Below, piece by piece: positions 6,407 to 12,077 of a DNA stretch of 12,077 nt. The stretch comes from JBEEMU01 sp043778315 (GTDB lineage Bacteria > Bacteroidota > Bacteroidia > Chitinophagales > Saprospiraceae), in contig JAYWGJ010000425.1 of the NCBI GenBank assembly GCA_043778315.1, positions 1 to 12,077 on the forward strand, in the 5' to 3' direction. The notes under the pieces were generated by a model, which did not search any database, was not told the origin of the DNA, and saw only the letters and a program-made list of their open reading frames with translations. Each line of letters starts with the position of its first letter. Positions within the stretch are counted from its first letter, which is position 1. The position numbers were made by a program, and so were the translations under genes.

Positions 6407-8152
6407 TTATGATTTTTTTTCGCCGATTTGTTGTCGCCACATGGCGTAATATAATCCTTTTTCGGCTACCAGCGCGTCGTGCGTTCCCGTCTCTACTACT
6501 TCGCCTTTTTCGAGTACATAGATGCGGTCAGCGTGCATGATAGTACTCAATCGGTGTGCAATCATTACCGTAATATGGCTGCCTTGACGGCTAATATCGC
6601 GGATAGTGCTTGATATTTCGTCTTCGGTCATCGAGTCTAAGGCGGAAGTTGCTTCGTCGAATACGAATAGATTGGGGTTGCGGAGCAAGGCTCGTGCGAT
6701 GCTCAGGCGTTGCTTCTCGCCACCCGAAACCTTCATACCACCTTCACCTATAACGGTATTTATGCCTTTTTCGCTGCGCGACAGGAGACTGTGACAGGCT
6801 GCTTTGTGCAACACGTCGGTTATTTGCTCGTCAGTTGCGTCAGGTTTTACAAACAATAAATTATCTTTTATTGTTCCCGAGAACAATTGCGTGTCTTGCG
6901 TCACAAAACCGATTTGTCCGCGTAGCTCTTCTATGTTCACCAATTTGCTATCGTAGCCGTTGTACAGTATTTGCCCCTTCGGTGGCTTATACAAACCTAC
7001 GAGTAGCTTCACGAGCGTACTTTTACCCGCGCCGGAGGGTCCGACAAACGCAATTGTCTCGCCTTTTTTGACCTCGAAGCTGACGTTAGTGAGTGCTGGC
7101 TGCGCGGCAGAGCGGTGCTGAAAAGTAACGGACTGAAATTCTAATCGGGCTATTTCGCCGAAATTTTGTGGCGACTGCGGGTGTACCTCTATCGGCGTGC
7201 TGAGTATCTCCTTGAAGTTGTCTAACGATGCTTCCGCTTCGCGATACGCGAGTATCACGTTGCCGATTTCCTGCAAGGGTCCGAAGATGAAGAAGCTATA
7301 AAATTGGAGGGTCATCAATTGTCCGAGCTGCAACTCGCGGCGAAAAATAAGGTAAAGTAGCAAAAACAAGATGCTTTGGCGCAAAAAATTGACCATCGTA
7401 CCTTGTATAAACATGATACTGCGTATTTTGCGCACCTTCTCCAACTCGAGGTCTAAGATGCCGAGCGTAGCGGTGTTGAGGCGGTTCACTTCTTGGTTGG
7501 TCAAGCCCAAACTTTTGATGAGTTCCACATTGCGAAGGCTTTCGGTAGTCGAACCTGCGAGAGCGTTCGTATCTCGCGTGATGCGCTGCTGTATCGCTTT
7601 TATCTTTTTGGACAATACTTGCATCACCAAAGTAAGCAATATGGTTGCCCCAAAATAGACAAATATGAGCTTGCCATACACTTGCGACGTGAATATCATG
7701 ACCACAATGATACCCACAAACGACATAAACAAGACGTTTACGGCGTAATAGATGAGTTTTTCGGTGTCGGTGCGTACTTTTTGTAGGATATTGAGGGTCT
7801 GACCGCTTTTTTGGTCTTCAAACTCTTGGTAAGGCAAGAGCAGAGAGTGTTTTAAACCGTCGGTATATACTGCTGCGCCAAATTTTTGTACTACCACGCT
7901 CATTACATAGTCCTGAAAGGTTTTGGCAACGCGGCTCACCATCGCCACGCTCACCGAGCAGCCCACCAAAAACAGCGTGCCGAGTACAAAATCGCGCTCG
8001 AGGTAGGCTTCGGGTTTTTTGGCGTAATTGTCTATTATTTTACCAAAAACGTAGGGGTCTAAGAGGGAAAAAGTCTGATTGATAGCCGCTAATACGAGCG
8101 ACAGCGCAATTAAAGGTTTGTAATTTTTGAGATAACCGTAAAGAACTTCCAT
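6407..8152 (-). CDS. ABC exporter half-transporter (fused permease and ATPase)
   Basis: This 581-residue protein has the full layout of an MsbA-type ABC exporter half-transporter, which works as a dimer in the inner membrane and drives export by ATP hydrolysis. The N-terminal half has six hydrophobic segments (about 14-31, 55-72, 132-155, 160-178, and two between about 245 and 305). The C-terminal nucleotide-binding domain has Walker A GPSGAGKST (371-379), Q-loop Gln419, signature VSGGEKQR (475-482), Walker B LFVFDEATSALD (495-506, with Asp499 and catalytic Glu500) and H-loop His533 in IAHRLST. All key residues are present, so it should be active. The length is normal for the family. The start ATG lies 64 bp after the stop of the PorD gene on the same strand. 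The substrate cannot be told from sequence; lipid, peptide or drug export are all possible. Confidence 0.96.
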   Translation of the reverse strand: MEVLYGYLKNYKPLIALSLVLAAINQTFSLLDPYVFGKIIDNYAKKPEAYLERDFVLGTLFLVGCSVSVAMVSRVAKTFQDYVMSVVVQKFGAAVYTDGLKHSLLLPYQEFEDQKSGQTLNILQKVRTDTEKLIYYAVNVLFMSFVGIIVVMIFTSQVYGKLIFVYFGATILLTLVMQVLSKKIKAIQQRITRDTNALAGSTTESLRNVELIKSLGLTNQEVNRLNTATLGILDLELEKVRKIRSIMFIQGTMVNFLRQSILFLLLYLIFRRELQLGQLMTLQFYSFFIFGPLQEIGNVILAYREAEASLDNFKEILSTPIEVHPQSPQNFGEIARLEFQSVTFQHRSAAQPALTNVSFEVKKGETIAFVGPSGAGKSTLVKLLVGLYKPPKGQILYNGYDSKLVNIEELRGQIGFVTQDTQLFSGTIKDNLLFVKPDATDEQITDVLHKAACHSLLSRSEKGINTVIGEGGMKVSGGEKQRLSIARALLRNPNLFVFDEATSALDSMTEDEISSTIRDISRQGSHITVMIAHRLSTIMHADRIYVLEKGEVVETGTHDALVAEKGLYYAMWRQQIGEKKS

Positions 8153-8183
8153 TAAAACTATTAAAAATGATGAAAAAATATAA

Positions 8184-8219
8184 GTGCGTAATTGCGTGCG
8201 TAATTGCGTGCGTAATTTA
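8184..8219. repeat. Three tandem 12-bp units between the PorD and ABC genes
   Basis: The unit GTGCGTAATTGC is repeated exactly at 8184-8195 and 8196-8207, and a third copy (8208-8219) ends in TTA instead of TGC. That TTA is the minus-strand TAA stop codon of the PorD gene, so the repeat begins at the stop codon and runs into the spacer. It makes up more than half of the 64-bp gap. It is probably a slippage product; any effect on coupling between the two genes is unknown. Confidence 0.85.
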
Positions 8220-9131
8220 TTGTAATCCAGAGTATCGTTGCGCGTTCGAGCCGTCCATGCGTATCATCGTATCGGCGATTTTTGCCTTGTCGGGAAACGC
8301 TGTCCCTGTAAACATCTGCACTACCTCCAAGCCTTTGGTATCTACAAAAAGCTGCGTGATGACCGAGTTAGGTAGGTCGCGGTTCACCTTGCCTACTTTG
8401 TCTATCGCGTCGGCGATAGTGACTTTTGCCTCTGCGGGCTTGTCGTACATCAAGTCTAAACCTAAGCGGTGATAGTCGTACATAGCGCGGCGGTAAGGTT
8501 GCGCGCGCGGGTTGAGCACGGTTTCTATGAGCCAGTAGCGCGAGCGTTGGCGGTCGTTGGGCGAGGGTCCCCAGTTTTTGTCGCCGAACGATTTGGGCGT
8601 GGCGTTCATCAGTGCCTGCGCTTTTTGGTAGTATGCTGAGCCGCCTAAGGGCGCAAAGCTGTCATAATCTAAGCCGAGCATCATAAACACATGGAAGCCG
8701 CAAACCGCCGAAATATTGTTGGCGGGCGCGTTTTCGTTGAGGTCGATGGGCTGCCCTTCTTGGTACTCAAACTCAACGTCTTTATCCACAAAACTGAGCA
8801 TCACGGTACGATATGAACTATTAAATACAGGGCGCGAGGCTTGTATGGTGAAGTCGGCTTTGATGCGGGTTTGCGAAATCTCTTCCTTCACGGTAATATT
8901 TATACTGCACTCGATGCGCTCCTCGTTTTTGAAGGCATCATCAGTCCATTTGCGCCCGTCGATATAGTCCTTGAGGCTGCCCTCGAGGGTTTTGTACACC
9001 CTTTGGTCGATGGTTTTGGTGCCTGATTGAATGGCGTTAATGATGCGCACTTGACAGTTAAACTCTTGCGCGGTTGCGGTTATGCTGCTTATCGCAACAA
9101 AGAGCAGGGCGACGATGGGGTTTGTTTTCAT
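8217..9131 (-). CDS. porD: DUF4835 family protein, type IX secretion system protein PorD
   Basis: This 304-residue protein has a signal peptide (MKTNPIVALLFVAISS..., cleavage expected before Gln22) and matches the DUF4835 family over its whole length. Recognisable family segments are QEFNCQVRI (22-30), KTLEGSLKDYI (47-57) followed by KWTDDAF, QASRPVF (97-103), MLGLDYDSFAPLGG (151-164) and YDYHRLGLDLM (218-228). The family is nearly confined to Bacteroidota and about 300 residues is its normal size. I recall it being labelled PorD, a periplasmic or envelope protein linked to the type IX secretion system; that name comes from family knowledge, not from a catalytic motif. The gene heads a minus-strand group with the ABC exporter and is divergent from mrdA. 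Finding it beside two T9SS cargo genes fits a T9SS-using organism. Confidence 0.88.
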   Translation of the reverse strand: MKTNPIVALLFVAISSITATAQEFNCQVRIINAIQSGTKTIDQRVYKTLEGSLKDYIDGRKWTDDAFKNEERIECSINITVKEEISQTRIKADFTIQASRPVFNSSYRTVMLSFVDKDVEFEYQEGQPIDLNENAPANNISAVCGFHVFMMLGLDYDSFAPLGGSAYYQKAQALMNATPKSFGDKNWGPSPNDRQRSRYWLIETVLNPRAQPYRRAMYDYHRLGLDLMYDKPAEAKVTIADAIDKVGKVNRDLPNSVITQLFVDTKGLEVVQMFTGTAFPDKAKIADTMIRMDGSNAQRYSGLQ

Positions 9132-9261
9132 GTATTTTTTGGGAATGAGAGTGGTAGGTGAAAAGTCAGCCGTGCAGCTTATCTCAATTATACAGCATAT
9201 ATTATAACGTAAAAAAAACGATTTTGCTGCGTGTAAGCCTTATTTTTATAAAAATAAAAAA

Positions 9262-9269
9262 CAAAGGTA
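9262..9269 (-). promoter_or_regulatory. Candidate Bacteroidota -7 promoter box for porD
   Basis: The minus-strand sequence is TACCTTTG, a TAnnTTTG match, in the same 12-bp context as the box upstream of the Omp28-like gene. It lies about 131 bp before the porD ATG, which implies a leader of roughly 120 nt. An AT-only palindrome (TTATTTTTATAAAAATAA, 9240-9257) follows immediately downstream. No clear -33 element is visible. Confidence 0.5.
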
Positions 9270-9374
9270 AGCAAATAAGGTAGTAATGTGACTTGCTATT
9301 GCTGTAATTTTTTTGAGAAATAATTATAAATATATTATTTGATTGACTTAATAGGTAAACACATCGTTTTTTTC

Positions 9375-9382
9375 TACTTTTG
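9375..9382 (+). promoter_or_regulatory. Candidate Bacteroidota -7 promoter box for mrdA
   Basis: TACTTTTG matches the TAnnTTTG -7 consensus on the plus strand, about 31 bp before the GTG at 9413. A TTGACT sequence at 9343-9348 is nearby, but its gap of about 29 bp is longer than the usual spacing, so the -33 half is doubtful. Transcription would start a few bases after 9382, which means the in-frame TTG at 9380 could not serve as the start codon. Confidence 0.6.
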
Positions 9383-9412
9383 CACTCCATTCAGCTGTTA
9401 ATAATAAATCAA

Positions 9413-11542
9413 GTGGCAAGCCGTTTCACCGACCGCAGATACATCATACAAGCCGTATTCATCGGCGTAGCCGTAATATGGGGCATGCGCCTGCTATGGC
9501 TGCAAGTGATAGACAAATCTTATCAATTACAAGCCGATAGCAACGTGCTAGAACGGACGGTAATATACCCGTCCCGGGGCTTGATATTGGGACAAAAAGA
9601 CAAGGCATTAGTGGATAATCAAGTGACTTATGATGTGATGGTGACCTACGCAAAGGTACAAAAAGACATGGATACGGCGCGGTTTTGCGAGCTATTAGAT
9701 ATTGATAAACCTACTTTTGTGAAAAGCCTACACCGCGATTTCAAGGCAGATAAGCGCGTTTCGCCACAGGTACCGTTTCCGTTCCTCAAAAGCATTCCGC
9801 CCAGCCTGTATACGCGGCTGAAAGAAAGCCTTTCTGATTTCCCTGGTTTCTTTGTGCAATCGCGCACCGTGCGTACTTACCCCGACTCGCTCGCGGCGCA
9901 CCTTATCGGGTACATGAGCGAAGTGACGGAGGAGCAGGTAAAAGAGATGAAAGGTTCGTATTTGCGTGGCGATTATATAGGCATGACGGGTATGGAACGG
10001 TCTTACGAGAAGGAATTGCGCGGCAAGCCAGGTATAAAATATATTTTGCGCGACAACATGGGACGCAAGCAAGGCGCGTACGAAAACGGCGCACACGACT
10101 CGGTGGCGGTGGCGGGAAAAGATTTGCTCACGTCTATCGACGTGGATTTGCAGCGCGAAGCCGAAAAATTGATATTCAACAAACGCGGCGCAGTGGTTGC
10201 CGTCGACCCGCGCAACGGCGAAATACTTTGCATGGCAAGCGGACCCACCTACGACCCTAATATACTCTCGGTGACGAATCGTGACCGCAACCGTAATATC
10301 GCAGGTTTGTATGCCGACGTGAACAAAACGATGATTAACCGCACGATGAACGCCCGCTATCCGCCAGGTTCTACTTTCAAAACGGGTATCGGTGCGATAG
10401 AGATACAGATGGGTTGGGACCCCAACAGAGGCGTAGGTTGCGGTGGTGGTTATCGCCTCAGCGCACGACATCGTGTAGGTTGCCACCGACACGCTAGCGC
10501 GCCGAGCGTTTCGCGTGCCGTGCAGTACTCTTGCAACACTTATTTTTGCTCTTCGTTTTACCACACTTGTAATTCGTTCGGACCCGACCAAGTGCCGCGT
10601 GGCTTCGATAGTATCGTCAGCAATTTGCATGATTACGGGTTTGGGCGCAAGCTCGGCATCGACCTACCAGGCGAGATAAAAGGCAATATCCCGAGTTCCA
10701 AAGACTATAATCGTTTGTTAGGTAAAGGCGCGTGGAACGCAAATACCATCGTTTCGTTTGGTATCGGACAAGGCGAGGTACTCGTTACGCCCGTGCAAAT
10801 GGCGAATTTGGCGCAGACCATTGCGAATAGAGGCTGGTTTTATGTGCCGCACGTCGTGAAGGGTTTTCGTTTTAATGGTAAAGATTTGCCTGCGGATAAA
10901 AAATATACGATAAAGCATAAAATGCGTATAGACCCACACAACTTCGACTATATCGAGCAAGGTATGTTCGACATGGCAAACGGTAGCAAGGTCAAAATAC
11001 CTGGTATTGATTTTTGTGGCAAAACGGGTACGGCGCAAAACCCGCAAGGGAAGGATAATTCCGCTTTTATTTGCTTCGCGCCACGCGACACGCCCAAAAT
11101 AGCAATAGCGGTTTATATAGAAAATGCAGGTTTTGGTGCGCAGTTTGCTGCGCCGATAGCGAGTATGCTACTCGAAAAATACCTCACAGGCTTCATTAAG
11201 CGCAAAGCGATGTATGATAAGATGCGCAAAACGCGCCTGATAAAAATAGTGCCGCCGCCGCCGTCTATCGCCGATAGTATCATGCGCGCTACGCAGGAAC
11301 AGCAACGGGCGCAAGCAATATTGATAAAAGAGAAAATAGCTCAAACGACAGGCGCGCAACAAACCATCGCACCTGCACCAGCCATAAAACAACCTGCGAG
11401 CGGACAAGGCAATAGTACCAATACGCCCACTAAAATACCCGCGAACGTGCCTACACAACCGCCATTACCGCCGCCGCCAAGCGCAGCAACGGGGGCAGCT
11501 AAGGATAAAGTAGGTCCGCCCAAGCCGCCAGCAGTAGAATAG
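9413..11542 (+). CDS. mrdA: Penicillin-binding protein 2, elongation peptidoglycan DD-transpeptidase
   Basis: The protein cross-links peptidoglycan during cell elongation, working with RodA in the inner membrane with its catalytic domain in the periplasm. One N-terminal membrane segment lies at about residues 10-30, followed by the PBP dimerisation region and the transpeptidase domain from about 270. The three penicillin-binding motifs are intact: STFK (catalytic Ser320, Lys323), SCN (373-375) and KTG (537-539, KTGTAQNPQG). I chose GTG 9413 (709 residues). The longer frame opens with TTG at 9380, inside a -7 promoter box, and the added 11 residues are not typical. The GTG is preceded by an A/T-rich stretch without a Shine-Dalgarno motif. 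From about residue 613 (VPPPPS) the protein carries a ~97-residue tail rich in Pro, Ala, Gln and Thr, absent from most PBP2 proteins and probably disordered. The gene converges with rodA instead of preceding it. Confidence 0.95.
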   Translation: MASRFTDRRYIIQAVFIGVAVIWGMRLLWLQVIDKSYQLQADSNVLERTVIYPSRGLILGQKDKALVDNQVTYDVMVTYAKVQKDMDTARFCELLDIDKPTFVKSLHRDFKADKRVSPQVPFPFLKSIPPSLYTRLKESLSDFPGFFVQSRTVRTYPDSLAAHLIGYMSEVTEEQVKEMKGSYLRGDYIGMTGMERSYEKELRGKPGIKYILRDNMGRKQGAYENGAHDSVAVAGKDLLTSIDVDLQREAEKLIFNKRGAVVAVDPRNGEILCMASGPTYDPNILSVTNRDRNRNIAGLYADVNKTMINRTMNARYPPGSTFKTGIGAIEIQMGWDPNRGVGCGGGYRLSARHRVGCHRHASAPSVSRAVQYSCNTYFCSSFYHTCNSFGPDQVPRGFDSIVSNLHDYGFGRKLGIDLPGEIKGNIPSSKDYNRLLGKGAWNANTIVSFGIGQGEVLVTPVQMANLAQTIANRGWFYVPHVVKGFRFNGKDLPADKKYTIKHKMRIDPHNFDYIEQGMFDMANGSKVKIPGIDFCGKTGTAQNPQGKDNSAFICFAPRDTPKIAIAVYIENAGFGAQFAAPIASMLLEKYLTGFIKRKAMYDKMRKTRLIKIVPPPPSIADSIMRATQEQQRAQAILIKEKIAQTTGAQQTIAPAPAIKQPASGQGNSTNTPTKIPANVPTQPPLPPPPSAATGAAKDKVGPPKPPAVE

Positions 11543-11789
11543 GAAGCGATAAACTTTTTGATGCGCGTTAGTGTCAAACTATAAGTAGGAAGCTGTAAAC
11601 TTTTTGACCGTTTTGTCTTGTTATTTTACTGTAAGCAATAAGCTGTAAGCTTTTTGACCGTTAGTGAAGCAAAACTATAAACTGTAAACTTTTTACCTTC
11701 GCGAACATGGTTTATTGCTTACAGCTTATTGCTTAAAAAATGACCTTCGCGAACATGGTTTATTGCTTACAGCTTATGGTTTAAAAATT
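11543..11789. repeat. Convergent intergenic region with direct and inverted AT-rich repeats
   Basis: The whole mrdA-rodA gap is repetitive. A motif of the form AGCTGTAA[AG]CTTTTTGA occurs four times in direct orientation, starting near 11545, 11591, 11641 and 11680, the first and last copies degenerate; the 11591 and 11641 copies are 50 bp apart and differ by one base over 20. The stretch at 11632-11650 (TAAGCAATAAGCTGTAAGC) has an exact 19-bp inverted copy at 11717-11735, and a shorter inverted match lies near 11764-11777. No GC-rich hairpin with a T-run is seen, so no classical terminator can be assigned. No reading frame of interest is present. Confidence 0.85.
11695..11777. repeat. 35-bp perfect direct repeat, period 48 bp
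   Basis: Positions 11695-11729 and 11743-11777 are identical over 35 bp, separated by 13 bp. Each copy begins ACCTTCGCGAACATGG, which includes the palindrome TTCGCGAA, and ends in TTGCTTACAGCTTAT, the inverted form of the AGCTGTAAGC motif found further left. The two copies lie next to the 3' end of rodA. Perfect identity suggests recent duplication. Confidence 0.92.
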
Positions 11790-12077
11790 TTACTGTGCGC
11801 TTTTTGCCGCGTCTAACCGAACCAAAACGGCTAAAAGAATGGTAAAAGAAATTAAGGATGAGCCACCATAGCTCAAAAACGGCAACGGAATACCTATTAC
11901 GGGCAACATGCCCATCGTCATACCAATATTTATAGTAAAATGCAGAAACAAAATACCTGCTACACAATACGCGTAGATGCGCGTAAATTTGCTGCGGTTG
12001 CGCTCGCCCACCTGTATGATGCGTAGCAAAAGTAACACATATAATACAATTAAACCAACGCTACCCACAAAACCTTG
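11790..12077 (-). CDS. rodA: RodA, SEDS-family peptidoglycan glycosyltransferase (C-terminal part, cut by window edge)
   Basis: Only the last 95 residues are in the window; the reading frame stays open to the right edge and begins QGFVGS. RodA polymerises glycan strands from lipid II in the inner membrane as the partner of PBP2. The fragment shows hydrophobic segments (VGLIVLYVLLLL, then YAYCVAGILFLHF and ISFTILLAVLV) and the SEDS signature NIGMTMG followed by LPVIGIPLPFLSYGGSSL. The PVxGxPLPF form and NIGM favour RodA over FtsW. It ends in TAA at 11790-11792. It runs toward mrdA on the opposite strand, 247 bp away, rather than following it in one operon. Confidence 0.93.
   Translation of the reverse strand, partial: QGFVGSVGLIVLYVLLLLRIIQVGERNRSKFTRIYAYCVAGILFLHFTINIGMTMGMLPVIGIPLPFLSYGGSSLISFTILLAVLVRLDAAKSAQ

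Noticed and set aside
8167..8472. Small plus-strand protein beginning MMKKYKCVIACVIACV
   Set aside because: Its N-terminus is the 12-bp repeat translated and the rest is the antisense of porD.
9728..10630. 300-residue antisense frame inside mrdA
   Set aside because: It is fully covered by the PBP2 gene, whose catalytic motifs are intact, and the antisense protein is rich in His, Arg and Cys without any recognisable domain.
11632..11735. Bidirectional terminator formed by the 19-bp inverted pair
   Set aside because: The loop would be 66 nt and no T-run follows the stem on either strand.
1..12077. Defence system, retron, phage or transposon
   Set aside because: No transposase, integrase, reverse transcriptase or nuclease gene and no terminal inverted repeats with target duplications could be seen; the genes are envelope, secretion and cell-wall functions.

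Overview
The window looks like a chromosomal segment from a member of the Bacteroidota. Two predicted secreted proteins end in C-terminal sorting domains of the type IX secretion system (T9SS). A DUF4835/PorD-type protein, a family typical of this phylum, lies between them and the right-hand genes. Upstream regions carry TAnnTTTG-type -7 elements rather than E. coli-like promoters, and start codons are preceded by A/T-rich sequence without clear Shine-Dalgarno motifs. The exact lineage cannot be read from the sequence.

Left part (1-4436): a very large secreted metzincin-like metalloprotease (188-3769, +) with a HEIGHALGLNH zinc site and a C-terminal sorting domain. After it comes a 667-bp convergent intergenic region. 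This holds a tract of short AGTGA-type repeats, a strong rho-independent terminator, a 41-bp tandem array of seven units each with a CTGTGG/CCACAG dyad, and two hairpins with T-tracts that suit minus-strand termination.

Middle part (4437-9131): three genes on the minus strand, in transcription order a PorD/DUF4835 protein (9131-8217), an ABC exporter half-transporter (8152-6407), and a secreted thioredoxin-fold Omp28-like protein with a sorting domain (6296-4437). The PorD and ABC genes are 64 bp apart and may be co-transcribed. The Omp28-like gene probably has its own promoter, because a TACCTTTG box lies in the 110-bp gap before it.

Right part (9132-12077): a divergent intergenic region with -7 boxes facing both ways, then penicillin-binding protein 2 (mrdA, +; start reassigned to GTG 9413) with a proline-rich C-terminal extension. 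A 247-bp convergent region packed with direct and inverted repeats follows, then the 3' end of rodA on the minus strand, cut by the window edge. MrdA and RodA form the cell-elongation peptidoglycan synthase. Their genes are usually adjacent and co-directional, but here they converge.

No mobile element, tRNA, rRNA, CRISPR array or recognisable defence system is visible. The least explained parts are the two repeat-bearing convergent intergenic regions and the unassigned N-terminal part of the giant protease.
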